Assembly (NCBI GenBank): GCA_037969565.1
Contig: JBBKXQ010000029.1
Span: 1 to 54,586, forward strand
DNA: 54,586 nucleotides
DNA from: SZUA-35 sp037969565
GTDB taxonomy: Bacteria; Actinomycetota; Acidimicrobiia; Acidimicrobiales; SZUA-35
Reading direction: 5' to 3'
Shown: one piece after another, positions 8,872 through 18,015 of the stretch
How the letters are laid out: the number at the start of each line of letters is the position of its first letter
Position numbering within the stretch: position 1 is the first letter of the stretch
The notes under the pieces: model-generated
Databases searched by the model: none
Told to the model about the DNA's origin: nothing
What the model saw: the letters and a program-made list of their open reading frames with translations, nothing else
Made by a program: the position numbers and the translations under genes

Positions 8872-10043
8872 GCAGGTGAACGTGCGCCTCGGTCAACGAG
8901 GACGTCCGCGACAGTGAGCGTCAAGAGAACGACTCCAGTGAGCAACACCGGCTCCGGTGTGAAGGTGCCGGCGAAAATCGTCAACGCCGCCACCAGTACC
9001 AATGCTGCGGCCGAGTCCGATTTCTTGACCGGGCGGTGAATCATCCACACGACGAGTAGAAACACCGCAACCGGAATCGTGAGTGCAGCCGCGGCCGTGA
9101 TGTCGGCGATCTCGCTGTGGTTCGTGGCCTGGTCGACCGCAACGGCCAGTCCGGCACCGGTGGCCGCGATGGCAGCGAAAACGAAGTAGTGCCCGTAACC
9201 CCAGATGAAGGGACTCAATCGGTTGTCATCGAACTCCGTTCGGAGTTGGTCGGTCGCCGCCTCCCGGGGCAGATCGAAGTAGATCCACCACATCAGAAAG
9301 ACGATCAGTAGGCCTCCAACGACGACGGTGGCAAGATCGCCAAAAACGCTTTCTCGGTCGAGCGCTTCTTGCACACCGATGGTTGCCGCCAAGATCGATT
9401 CACCCAGCACGATGATGGTGAACAGCCCGTACCGCTCGGCCATGTGGCCGGGATGCCAATTCGTTCTCCCCGCGGCTTCTGCCCACACGGGTACAGAGAG
9501 TTCGAGCACGACGAGTACGCCGAAGGCGACGAAACCATCGCGATCCGACAGACCGAGACGCAGAATCCAACCGATCTGGACCAGGGAGATACCCATGGCG
9601 TACCGAACGGCGGAGGCACGACCCTCCGGGTGGGAAGCGGCGGCCCGCAGCCACTGGGCAACCATGGCCAGACGCATGATCACGTAGCCCACGGTCACGA
9701 CCTTGAAGTCGTCGTTGTCGAACGCCCGGGGAACGCCGGCGGCCAGAACGAGCACACCCGTCATCTGCACGAAGACCATCGCCCGGTAGAGAACGTCGTC
9801 TGTGTCGTAGGCCGACGCGAACCACGTGAAGTTCATCCATGCCCACCAGATGGCGAAGAAGGTCAAAAGGAACGACACGACAGCGCCGACGTCGCCCTCG
9901 ACGACGCCGTGGTGGAGAGCGGAGGCGACCTGAGCCACGGCTACGACGAACGTCAGGTCAAAGAACAACTCGAGCGGGCTGGCCGCCCGATGACCCTCGG
10001 TGACATCACGTCCGACCATCGGTGCGTGAATCGGCGTTGGCAT
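8868..10043 (-). CDS. Low temperature requirement protein A (LtrA) family membrane protein
   Basis: 391 residues from the ATG at 10043, with about ten to eleven membrane spans. The family hallmarks are SPLELFFDLTFVVAVAQ near the N-terminus, WWAWMNFTWFASAYDTDD in the second/third span region, ERYGLFTIIVLGESILA mid-protein and LMWWIYFDLPRE later. LtrA was first linked to cold growth in Listeria; its biochemical role is not established. The frame opens further upstream to 10106, but that would overlap the phosphoesterase/propeller gene, so the ATG eight bases after that gene's stop is preferred. It is the penultimate gene of the putative dpp unit. Confidence 0.88.
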   Translation of the reverse strand: MPTPIHAPMVGRDVTEGHRAASPLELFFDLTFVVAVAQVASALHHGVVEGDVGAVVSFLLTFFAIWWAWMNFTWFASAYDTDDVLYRAMVFVQMTGVLVLAAGVPRAFDNDDFKVVTVGYVIMRLAMVAQWLRAAASHPEGRASAVRYAMGISLVQIGWILRLGLSDRDGFVAFGVLVVLELSVPVWAEAAGRTNWHPGHMAERYGLFTIIVLGESILAATIGVQEALDRESVFGDLATVVVGGLLIVFLMWWIYFDLPREAATDQLRTEFDDNRLSPFIWGYGHYFVFAAIAATGAGLAVAVDQATNHSEIADITAAAALTIPVAVFLLVVWMIHRPVKKSDSAAALVLVAALTIFAGTFTPEPVLLTGVVLLTLTVADVLVDRGARSPA

Positions 10044-10051
10044 GAACGCAA

Positions 10052-12250
10052 TTATGCACTGCGTCGGAGAAGCGGTTTGCGCTGACCGCTTTCGAGCTCG
10101 AGACACCAGAGCGAACCATCGGAGGTGGGAATGATCACGGCGTCCTCACTCAATCCGAGACCAGACGTGATCGGCGCCGGAAGCAGAGCCGTCCTTCGAG
10201 CCTCTCCCGTGGCCACTGCGATCTCCCACACGGCGCCGTCGGTCGTCGCCGCCAGGCAGTGCGATGCGGCGCTCTCGCGATCGACGACGAGCGGACTCGT
10301 GATCGATGACCGGCCCACACCTCGATAAGGGGCGAAACCGTTCGTGAGTTCGGCCGGTAGTTCGGTCTGCCAACGCGAAGAACCGTCGTCGGGATCACAG
10401 CTGTGGGCTCTCGCGTCGCCGGTCACGACCACAACACCGTGAGGTGTGAAGGCGGGAGCGGCCCACGTGTAGTGGCCCTCGAGCGCGATCCTGAAACGCT
10501 CTTCACCGTTCGCCGAATCGAAACAGAACAGTTCGGTCCCTTGGCTGAGACCGTAGAACAGCCCGTTGTCGCCCCAGGTCAACGATCCGGCCGGGCTGGA
10601 ACGACCCGGCCCACCGACCGACCAGATCGTCTGCCCCGTTCTCGGGTCGAGCGCAACGATGCTCGGTTCAACCGACGGAAGTCCGAGGATCACCATGGAG
10701 TCGGACACGAGACCATTGCCGTAGCTCGGGTACATCTCGTGACTGCCGAGATCCGATCGACTCCACAATGGGCGACCGTCGGTCAGCGAAAACCCGGCGT
10801 ACGCCGGGCCGGACCCAACAACAACGACGTCCTCGGCGATGAGCGGGGCTGAGCACACCCACAGTCCACGACGATCGTTCATGGCCGCAGTCCATCGGAC
10901 CGACCCAGTCTTTGATTCGATCGAGGTCAATTCGCCGTCGATCGTGACCGCGACGATGTCTTGACCTTGCGTGGCGATCGACCCGAGGACGCCGCCCTCG
11001 AGGTGGACCGTCCACTCGGCGCTGCCATCCGAATTCGACACGGCGGTGACACCGCCGGCTACCGCGTCCTCGTTGCGCCATCCCACCACCGTCGAACTGA
11101 GGCCTCGGCCCCGATCCACGATCTTGGGGCAACCCAAGTGGGCGACCCCCGGCAGGATCGAGCGCCAGCGAATGAGGTGGGCCGGATCTGCTTCGCCGGC
11201 CACAGGCGATGACGAGAACGTGATCTGCCGGTGGTCCGGGCTGACTCCCAACCTCCGGGTCTCGACCGCGAGCTCGTTGCTTCGCCACTCGAGCAGCCGG
11301 GTGTGGGGAGGCGACCAATCCCACGATCCGAACATCGGGTTCCCCGTGTTGAGATGGAGTTCGCCGTCGATCCGAGCCGACCGAGCAGTGTGCCAATGAC
11401 CCGAGAGCGACCCGACAATTCGGACATGAGGTGCCGCCTGGGCCAGACCGTCGAAGAAGGATCGGGGCATGAGATCATGAGACAGAACGAGCACGGGTGT
11501 GTCTTGTTCGGCGTGGGCCAGATCGGCTGCGAGCCACTCCCGTTGGATGTCGATGTCGGTGCCGGCTTCCCACGTGTACCAGTCGATGGCAACGATCCGG
11601 AGACCGCCTTCGGTCATCGACCACCACCGAGGTCCCAACTCCTGCTCGTAGCGCCATCCGGACCCGAGCGCTCGGGTCTGCTGCGAGTGATGGGATTCGC
11701 CCGCCTCCGGGTCGCCATCCTGATCATCGGGATCCCGGGTCTCGAAGTAGTCGCCATAGTGATCGTGATTGCCCGGCATGTAGAACACCGGAAGTGGGCT
11801 GCGTTCGAGCGCCGACCGGAGATCGGTGAAGTCGGCGACCGCCCCCCGATTGGTGAGATCACCGGTGGCGAGCACGAGATCGCAGCCGTGTTCCACATGC
11901 AGTTCGGCGAGAACAGCCAGAAGTTTGTCGCTGGTGGTTTCGCCTGCGCTCACACCGAATGCGCCGGCGGAGACATCCACGTGGAGATCGGTGATGTGGC
12001 CGAACCGGCTTCTCGTTGGCGCCGGCGTCAGGCAAAAGACCATTCCTTCTTCGTGAACCTGGTCACCGACTCGCTGATACCACCCGTCGCAATCGAAACC
12101 GTCACCCCGATGAATCCAAACGAACGGTTGCGGGGATGCGGGGAGCGAGAAGTTGCCGAGTGCATCGGAGACGGTCACGTGGAGGCCGTTGCTCACCGCC
12201 CTACCCGACACTGCCTCGTCGCCAGGGCCGATAACTCGTCCGTGAACCAA
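10052..12250 (-). CDS. Metallophosphoesterase fused to a PQQ/BamB-like beta-propeller
   Basis: About 732 residues in three parts. Residues 1-70 resemble a carboxypeptidase-regulatory (Ig-like) domain. Residues 80-330 are a calcineurin-type phosphoesterase with every metal motif: DLH (88-90), GDLTNRG (about 130), GNHD (160-163), SHD (about 257) and GHWH (284-287). From about 375 to the end are repeated W-rich blades (AEWTVHLEGG, VRWTAAMND, PLWSRSDLG, TIWSVGGPG, SRWQTELP) of a PQQ/BamB propeller. No signal peptide or lipobox is visible. The start is probably TTG at 12250, six bases after the DppF stop; a TTG at 12307 would overlap dppF by 52 bases. Substrate unknown. Confidence 0.85.
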   Translation of the reverse strand: MVHGRVIGPGDEAVSGRAVSNGLHVTVSDALGNFSLPASPQPFVWIHRGDGFDCDGWYQRVGDQVHEEGMVFCLTPAPTRSRFGHITDLHVDVSAGAFGVSAGETTSDKLLAVLAELHVEHGCDLVLATGDLTNRGAVADFTDLRSALERSPLPVFYMPGNHDHYGDYFETRDPDDQDGDPEAGESHHSQQTRALGSGWRYEQELGPRWWSMTEGGLRIVAIDWYTWEAGTDIDIQREWLAADLAHAEQDTPVLVLSHDLMPRSFFDGLAQAAPHVRIVGSLSGHWHTARSARIDGELHLNTGNPMFGSWDWSPPHTRLLEWRSNELAVETRRLGVSPDHRQITFSSSPVAGEADPAHLIRWRSILPGVAHLGCPKIVDRGRGLSSTVVGWRNEDAVAGGVTAVSNSDGSAEWTVHLEGGVLGSIATQGQDIVAVTIDGELTSIESKTGSVRWTAAMNDRRGLWVCSAPLIAEDVVVVGSGPAYAGFSLTDGRPLWSRSDLGSHEMYPSYGNGLVSDSMVILGLPSVEPSIVALDPRTGQTIWSVGGPGRSSPAGSLTWGDNGLFYGLSQGTELFCFDSANGEERFRIALEGHYTWAAPAFTPHGVVVVTGDARAHSCDPDDGSSRWQTELPAELTNGFAPYRGVGRSSITSPLVVDRESAASHCLAATTDGAVWEIAVATGEARRTALLPAPITSGLGLSEDAVIIPTSDGSLWCLELESGQRKPLLRRSA

Positions 12251-12255
12251 CGCCG

Positions 12256-13257
12256 TCAGTTTCCGAGCTTCACCAGGGACGAGCCCTGTTCGTCGGCCAG
12301 ATGGCAAGCCGCGTAGTGCCCGGTTGCGACCTCACGAAGCGCTGGGGCCTCGATGGTGCAACGCTCGAACGCCAGCGGGCAGCGGGTGGAGAACACACAA
12401 CCACTGGGCGGGTATTGCGGACTCGGAACCTCGCCCGCCAGGGGCACCCGAACCCGGTTTCGTTCCACCATCGGCTCGGGAATCGGTACCGCCGACAGAA
12501 GCGCCTGGGTATAAGGGTGCAGGGTGCGTTTGAAGAGATTGCCGGTGTCTGCCAACTCGACGATGTGACCGAGATACATGACCGCCACCCGATGAGAAAT
12601 GTGTCTGACCATCGACAGGTCGTGGGCGACGAAGAGATAGGCGAGCCCGAGTTGCTCCTGGAGATCGGCAAACAGGTTGATCACCTGCGCTTGGATCGAG
12701 ACATCGAGCGCCGAAATCGGTTCGTCGCACACGATGAGGTCGGGGCTCAGGGCCAGCGCTCGGCCGATGTTGATCCGTTGCCGTTGTCCACCGGAGAACT
12801 CGTGGGGGTAGCGATTGAGGTGGGCCGATCGCAGACCGACGAGATCGAGCAACTCGAGCGAACGCTTCCGGATCTCGCCTTGACTCATCTGGGTGTGGAC
12901 CCGCATGGGCTCGGCCAGAATCCGAGCCACCGTGTGGCGGGGATTCAGTGATGCGTACGAATCCTGGAAGATCATCTGCATGCGGGGTCGCAACTGACGA
13001 AGTTCTTCTTCGTCCAGAGCCGTCAGCTCCGTGTCGCCCAGCCACACCCTGCCCGCCGTGGGCTTGTGCAGCTGGAGAACGGCTCGACCGGTCGTGGACT
13101 TACCACAACCGCTCTCGCCAACGAGTCCGAGCGTCTCCTGCTCGTGGACCACGAAGCTGACCCCGTCAACGGCCTTGACCGGCGGGTTGCGTCTCGAACC
13201 TCCGAAGTACTTCTTCAGATCTTCGACTCGGAGAATCGGTGTCGCATTCTCAGGCAT
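12256..13257 (-). CDS. dppF: Dipeptide/oligopeptide ABC importer ATPase, DppF type
   Basis: 333 residues from the ATG at 13257, overlapping the end of dppD by eight bases. It shows Walker A GESGCGKST, signature FSGGQRQRINIGRAL, Walker B LIVCDEPISALDVS, the H-loop VAHDL, and the C-terminal oligo/dipeptide extension with CVFSTRCPLAFERC, whose cysteines in this group bind an iron-sulfur cluster. It forms the ATPase heterodimer with DppD on the cytoplasmic face. A much longer frame reaches 13407, but it lies inside dppD and is not needed. Confidence 0.93.
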   Translation of the reverse strand: MPENATPILRVEDLKKYFGGSRRNPPVKAVDGVSFVVHEQETLGLVGESGCGKSTTGRAVLQLHKPTAGRVWLGDTELTALDEEELRQLRPRMQMIFQDSYASLNPRHTVARILAEPMRVHTQMSQGEIRKRSLELLDLVGLRSAHLNRYPHEFSGGQRQRINIGRALALSPDLIVCDEPISALDVSIQAQVINLFADLQEQLGLAYLFVAHDLSMVRHISHRVAVMYLGHIVELADTGNLFKRTLHPYTQALLSAVPIPEPMVERNRVRVPLAGEVPSPQYPPSGCVFSTRCPLAFERCTIEAPALREVATGHYAACHLADEQGSSLVKLGN

Positions 13258-14311
13258 CTCGTGGCTCCCCCCGCTGTACGTCGAAGTAACAAGCGACCTT
13301 TCTGCCCCCCGGCATGGAGACCAAGGGCGGCACGGACTCGCGGCATCGATCGAAGGTGTGGAGACAGCGGGCGGCAAACGGGCAGGCCGTGTGTGGGGCG
13401 GTGGCATCCGGGGGGAGACCCGGGATGCTGATCAGCCGATCGTTGTCGCTGTCGATCCGAGGGAGCGCTCCCAACAAACCGATGGTGTACGGATGGAGGG
13501 GGAGGTCGTACAGCTCGTTCACCTCAGCGGTTTCGACCAGCGTGCCGGAGTACATCACCGCAACTCGGTCGGCGATCCCGGCCACCACGCCGAGATCGTG
13601 GGTGATCCAGATCAACGCGAGGCCGAGCCGATCTCGGAGGTCCTGCATCAGATCGACGATCTGGGCCTGCACCGTGACGTCGAGCGCGGTGGTGGGCTCG
13701 TCGGCGATGACCAACTGCGGATCACAGGCAATCGCAATGGCGATCATCACCCGTTGCCGCATACCCCCCGAGAATTCGTGGGGGTAGGAATCGGCTCGTT
13801 TGGCCGCGCCCGGGATGCCGACCAGGTCGAGTAATTCGACAGCACGATTGCGGGCCGCCTTCTTCGAGAGGCCCATATGGGTTCGAATGGACTCGACCAA
13901 CTGCGTGGAGATGTTGACCGTGGGGTTCAGCGAACTCATGGGATCTTGGGCGACGTAGCCGATTTCGCCGCCGCGAATTCGACGCAGATCGCGATTGGAC
14001 GCGCCGATCAGACTGATCGGCCCGGAGCGCGCTGCGAACTCGGCCGTTCCACTCGATGTGCGGGCCGCAGGGGTGCCGAGCAGCCCGAGCAAGGCCAACA
14101 TCGTGACCGACTTGCCGCTGCCGCTCTCGCCCACGATGGCCAGAGTCTCCTTCTTGTTCACGCTGAAGGAGACGCCGTTCACGGCATGCACGACACCCTC
14201 TGGAGTGTCGAACCGAACCTCCAGATCTCGAACATCGAGGAGTCGGGCCGGATCGGACGAGAGACGGCTGGGGTCGTGTGACACGGTGCCCACCGCTGGG
14301 GTGCTGGTCAT
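13250..14311 (-). CDS. dppD: Dipeptide/oligopeptide ABC importer ATPase, DppD type
   Basis: 353 residues. Walker A is GESGSGKSV, the signature is FSGGMRQRVMIAIAIA, Walker B is LVIADEPTTALDVT and the H-loop is WITHDLGVV. The C-terminal extension CPFAARCLHTFDRC carries the cysteines typical of DppD/OppD. A roughly 30-residue leader before LLDVRDLEVRF is longer than usual. Its ATG overlaps the dppC stop by four bases (ATGA). These are the only importer-type DppD/F ATPases in the window, relevant to the second importer at 47741-51238. Confidence 0.93.
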   Translation of the reverse strand: MTSTPAVGTVSHDPSRLSSDPARLLDVRDLEVRFDTPEGVVHAVNGVSFSVNKKETLAIVGESGSGKSVTMLALLGLLGTPAARTSSGTAEFAARSGPISLIGASNRDLRRIRGGEIGYVAQDPMSSLNPTVNISTQLVESIRTHMGLSKKAARNRAVELLDLVGIPGAAKRADSYPHEFSGGMRQRVMIAIAIACDPQLVIADEPTTALDVTVQAQIVDLMQDLRDRLGLALIWITHDLGVVAGIADRVAVMYSGTLVETAEVNELYDLPLHPYTIGLLGALPRIDSDNDRLISIPGLPPDATAPHTACPFAARCLHTFDRCRESVPPLVSMPGGRKVACYFDVQRGEPRDA

Positions 14312-15267
14312 TGCTTCACCCTCTGCGAGCGCGGATCGAGCGCATCACGCAGCCAATCCCCGAAGAGGTTGAGACCGAGTCCGGCAAACACGATGGCGAC
14401 GCCGGGTGCGATGGAGATCCAGGGATAGATCGTGAGAACACGTCGTCCGGCATCGATCATGTTGCCCCAGCTTGGGGTGCTCGGGGGTACCGACAGACCG
14501 AGGAACCCGAGACCCGCTTCGTAGAGGATCATCCCGGACATCTCGAATGTGGCCAGCGTGGCCAGCGGGCCGACGAGATTGGGCAACAGGTGCGACCGCA
14601 GGATCTGCCCCTTCTTGACACCGACGTTCCTGGCCGCCTCGACGAACGTGCTCTCGCGCAGTTTCAACACTTCGCCGCGAGTGACGCGGGCAAAGATCGG
14701 TATGGACGTGATTCCGAAAATGAGGATCACGTTGAGCAAACTCCGACCGACCACTGCGGCCACGAACACGACGAACAGCAGGTAGGGCAACGACAACACC
14801 AAGTTGACGACGCCCACGATCACGGCATCGACCTTCCCTCCTGCATATCCGGCGATGAGACCGAGCAACATCCCGAGCGGGGCGGCGATACCGACGCCAC
14901 CGAGGGCAACAGTGAGGGACACCCGCGTGCCGAAGATCAGGCGACTCAGGATGTCACGACCGAGCGTGTCGGTTCCGATCAAGTAGTCGCTGCTTCCACC
15001 GTCTGACCAGAACGGAGGAGAATTGGCGGCGCTGAGGTTTTGAGCGAGCGGGTCGTGGGGTGCGATCCAGGGTGCGAACAGGGCGAGAATCACCAGGGAG
15101 AGCACGACGATGGCACCGAACATCCCACCCTTCGAACGGGCCAAGCGTTTGAGCGCCACGGCGCCTCGGGCCCGAAGGCGGACATCGCGTTCGATGTCGA
15201 CGTCGTGCTCGAACGGACCCTCTGGGACGCCACCCCCGGGGGTCGTCTCGATCAAAAACTCACTCAT
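14308..15267 (-). CDS. dppC: Peptide ABC importer permease, DppC type
   Basis: 319 residues and about six spans. The OppC N-terminal segment (RSKGGMFGAIVVLSLVILALFAPWIAPHDPLAQ) is followed by GTDTLGRDILSRLIFGTRVSL and the EAA loop FVEAARNVGVKKGQILRSHLLPN, which contacts the ATPases. A 45-residue cytoplasmic leader precedes the first span. One base is shared with the dppB stop and four with dppD. It forms the membrane channel with DppB. Confidence 0.93.
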   Translation of the reverse strand: MSEFLIETTPGGGVPEGPFEHDVDIERDVRLRARGAVALKRLARSKGGMFGAIVVLSLVILALFAPWIAPHDPLAQNLSAANSPPFWSDGGSSDYLIGTDTLGRDILSRLIFGTRVSLTVALGGVGIAAPLGMLLGLIAGYAGGKVDAVIVGVVNLVLSLPYLLFVVFVAAVVGRSLLNVILIFGITSIPIFARVTRGEVLKLRESTFVEAARNVGVKKGQILRSHLLPNLVGPLATLATFEMSGMILYEAGLGFLGLSVPPSTPSWGNMIDAGRRVLTIYPWISIAPGVAIVFAGLGLNLFGDWLRDALDPRSQRVKQ

Positions 15268-16217
15268 CAGCTGTCTCCGATTCTGATTCTCGGATCGGCG
15301 ACGGTGTAGAGGATGTCGGCCAAGAGCGAGATCACGATGACGATGAGTGCACCGAAGAAGGCGAGTCCTTGGACCAACTGAAAATCTCTGTTACTCACGG
15401 CCTCGGCGAGTAGGCCTCCCGCTCCGGGCCACGAGAAGACGGCCTCGATGTAGAGCGATCCACCGAGCAGGGCCCCGACCTGCAGACTGAGCACACTGAT
15501 GAGTGGAATCAAGGCGTTGCGCAGGATGTGGCGGGTATAGATGAGCGGCATCCGAAGCCCTTTGCTCCGGGCGATCCGGACGTAGTCCTCGTTCACGATT
15601 TCGAGCACCGACGAACGGGTGAAACGCAGCAGCTGAGCCATGGGGAAGAGCCCGAGGGCGATGGCCGGAAGCAGGATCGACTTATTGGGAATGTCCATGA
15701 ACCCGATCGAGAACGTTTCGCGACCGAACGACGGCAACCACCGGAGCTTGACGGCGAAAACGACGATGAGTACGAGCGAGAGCCAGAAGCTCGGGATTGT
15801 CTGACCGAGCAGGCCGAGACCGCGAGACAACGAGTCCCAACGAGAACCGGACTTGACCCCGGCCAGCACTCCGAGGGGTACACCGATGAACAGTGCGAAG
15901 ATCATGGCGGCGATGGCCAACTCGACGGTGGCGGGAAGTCGATCGAAGATGACCTGCCGGACCGGCTGCTTGTAGCGAATGGAATTGCCGAATTCGAGCT
16001 TCGAGGCATCACCCACGAAGTCGACGAATTGCGTGGTCAGCGGGCGGTCGAGTCCGTAGGCCGCACGTGCCTCCTCCCGCTGTTGCTCGGTGGCGTCGCG
16101 TGGAGCGAGGAGGTCGGTGGGATCACCAGTGAGTCGCAGCATCGTGAACACGATCACGAGTACACCCAACACCATCAGCGTCGACTGGCCGATCCTGGCC
16201 GCGACATACCTGGTCAA
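15267..16217 (-). CDS. dppB: Peptide ABC importer permease, DppB type
   Basis: About 316 residues and six spans: RYVAARIGQSTLMVLGVLVIVFTMLR is the classic DppB first span, DPTDLLAP and YGLDRPL follow it, and the EAA loop is EDYVRIARSKGLRMPLIYTRHILRN. The frame is open to an ATG at 16292, but that version would translate the hairpin at 16262-16290 and add 25 atypical residues. The TTG at 16217 gives the usual family start and has GGAAA just upstream. Either start is possible. Confidence 0.9.
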   Translation of the reverse strand: MTRYVAARIGQSTLMVLGVLVIVFTMLRLTGDPTDLLAPRDATEQQREEARAAYGLDRPLTTQFVDFVGDASKLEFGNSIRYKQPVRQVIFDRLPATVELAIAAMIFALFIGVPLGVLAGVKSGSRWDSLSRGLGLLGQTIPSFWLSLVLIVVFAVKLRWLPSFGRETFSIGFMDIPNKSILLPAIALGLFPMAQLLRFTRSSVLEIVNEDYVRIARSKGLRMPLIYTRHILRNALIPLISVLSLQVGALLGGSLYIEAVFSWPGAGGLLAEAVSNRDFQLVQGLAFFGALIVIVISLLADILYTVADPRIRIGDS

Positions 16218-16261
16218 ACCCGATTTCCAATCACTCGGCGGCTTCTTTTCTAGTGAGGAAC

Positions 16262-16290
16262 GAGGTCGGGACCACGCAGGCCCCGACCTC
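16262..16290 (-). other. Intergenic hairpin between the binding-protein gene and dppB
   Basis: GAGGTCGGG and CCCGACCTC form a perfect 9-bp stem around an 11-base loop, 32 bases after the binding-protein stop in the direction of transcription. The T-run TTTTTT lies before the stem rather than after it, so this is not a standard terminator. It could stabilise the binding-protein mRNA and lower the permease dose, as in other binding-protein operons. Confidence 0.5.
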
Positions 16291-16321
16291 ATCCATCCCG
16301 GACGACTCCGAAAAAACTAGC

Positions 16322-17965
16322 TCAGCCCGCCGATTCGAGGTCGAAGAGGAAGTACTCCTCGGCCGACCGCGGCTTGTAGTTGACCACCCGGTCGCTCGTG
16401 GCCTCGAACGAGATCGGCTCGTAGAGGTAGATGAACGGCGGGTTGTCATACATGTATTGCTGGAGCTCTTCGTAAAGAGCGGCGCGGGCGTCGGTGTCGA
16501 CGGTGACGATGATCTCGGCGAGGAGATCGTCGATGGCCGGCTCGGACCAGGCCGAGAAGCTGGCTTCCTGCCCACCGAGGGCACCGAAGAGCCGCTGGTA
16601 GGCGTCGAGGCCCGGGCTCGACCAGCTGTCACCGAAGAGCGGCGGGAGTTCCTTGGCTGCTTCGAGATCCCAGAAGGATCCCGATTCCTGCACGTTGAGG
16701 TTGATCGTGACGCCGATCTCACCCAGCTGCGCAGCCACGGCCTCGCATACCTGCTCGAAGTTGGTGTACGCACCCGACGGGCAAGCCATGTCCATGCTGA
16801 AGCCGTCGGCGAATCCCGCCTCGGCCATCAATGCCTTGGCCTTGTCGACGTCGTACGGGTAAGGCGACAAGGCGTCGTTGTAACCGAGGTCGCCCTTGGT
16901 GACGAGGCCCGTCGACCGTTCTCCCTTGCCGGCGAAGAGCGCACTGATGATGCCCTCGGTGTCGACGGCGTAGTTGAACGCCTGCCGAACCAGGGGGTCT
17001 TCGGTGGGCTGGCCAACACCGGTGGTGATGTTGTTGAAGGTGATGTAGTAGACCCGGTTGTTCGGGTATTCGACGACGTTGACGCCATCGACACCTTCGA
17101 GGGATGCAGCCTCGTCCGGGCTCAGCCGGTTCACGATGTCGACTTCACCGGTTTGGATGGCGGCCACTCGGGTGGACGACTCGGTGATCGGACGGAAGGT
17201 GATGCGGTCGAGCTTCGGGAAGCCCTCGCGCCAGTAGTTCGGATTCTTGTCGAGGATGATGCGGTCACCCTGCACCCACTCGGTGAGCATGAATGGTCCG
17301 GTGCCGACCGGAGCCTGAGAGAATCCGGTGAGACCGACCTCGTCGTAATACGCAGGCGGCATCTGGGCCCACGTTGCGGCCACGAGACCAAGGAAGAGTG
17401 CATCGACCTCGGCGGTGGTGACCTCGACGGTGTAGTCGTCGATCTTGGTGACGGATTCGCCTCGCTGGAAGTACGTGGCGTAAGTGTTCTCCGGGTTCCT
17501 TCCTGCTTCCCAGGTGAACACCATCGAATCGGCGTTGAACGGCTCACCGTTGTGGAACTCGACTCCTTCACGAAGGTAGAAGGTGTAGGTGAGGCCGTCG
17601 TCGGAGATCTCCCACGATTCGGCGAGCCCAGGCTCGAAGTCGCCGTCGTCGTTGATGTAGATCGGCGTGTCGAACAGCTGTTGAGCAACGTTGGCCGCAT
17701 TGCGCTCGGCCGAGTTGACGAAGTCGAGTGCATTCGGTTGCGTGGCGATCGCAACGATGAGTTCACCGCCACCGGCGGACGATTCATCGGTGGCCGGTGC
17801 TGCGGTCGTTTCCGACGTGTCGTCCGATGGTGCAGCCGTGGTTTCGGTCGACGTATCGGAGTCGGAATCCGCCGCGTTGTCGGAGCTCCCGCAGGCCGCA
17901 GCCAGCAGTGACAACGCAACGAGCAATGACCACCATTTGACCCGCGGGCCTGGTCGTTCAATCAT
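16322..17965 (-). CDS. ABC importer substrate-binding lipoprotein, family 5 (DppA/OppA-like)
   Basis: 547 residues from the ATG at 17965, which has AGGGGAG upstream. The signal peptide WWSLLVALSLLAAAC ends in a lipobox with Cys25. A Ser/Thr/Asp/Ala-rich linker (about 26-60) precedes the SBP_bac_5 fold: AESWEISDDGLTYTFYLREGVEFHNGEPFNADSMVFTWE and PVGTGPFMLTEWVQGDRIILDKNPNYW are diagnostic. Family 5 proteins bind peptides, but also nickel, opines, sugars or quaternary amines, so the ligand is open. First transport gene of the unit, 50 bases after the dioxygenase gene. Confidence 0.93.
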   Translation of the reverse strand: MIERPGPRVKWWSLLVALSLLAAACGSSDNAADSDSDTSTETTAAPSDDTSETTAAPATDESSAGGGELIVAIATQPNALDFVNSAERNAANVAQQLFDTPIYINDDGDFEPGLAESWEISDDGLTYTFYLREGVEFHNGEPFNADSMVFTWEAGRNPENTYATYFQRGESVTKIDDYTVEVTTAEVDALFLGLVAATWAQMPPAYYDEVGLTGFSQAPVGTGPFMLTEWVQGDRIILDKNPNYWREGFPKLDRITFRPITESSTRVAAIQTGEVDIVNRLSPDEAASLEGVDGVNVVEYPNNRVYYITFNNITTGVGQPTEDPLVRQAFNYAVDTEGIISALFAGKGERSTGLVTKGDLGYNDALSPYPYDVDKAKALMAEAGFADGFSMDMACPSGAYTNFEQVCEAVAAQLGEIGVTINLNVQESGSFWDLEAAKELPPLFGDSWSSPGLDAYQRLFGALGGQEASFSAWSEPAIDDLLAEIIVTVDTDARAALYEELQQYMYDNPPFIYLYEPISFEATSDRVVNYKPRSAEEYFLFDLESAG

Positions 17966-18015
17966 GTTCTCCCCTTTGGCGATCTGGCGGAGTACCAGGT
18001 CGCGCAACCAAGAAG

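Noticed and set aside
16262..16290. Hairpin as an intrinsic terminator.
   Set aside because: The T-run lies before the stem, not after it, and the downstream dpp genes clearly belong to the same unit.
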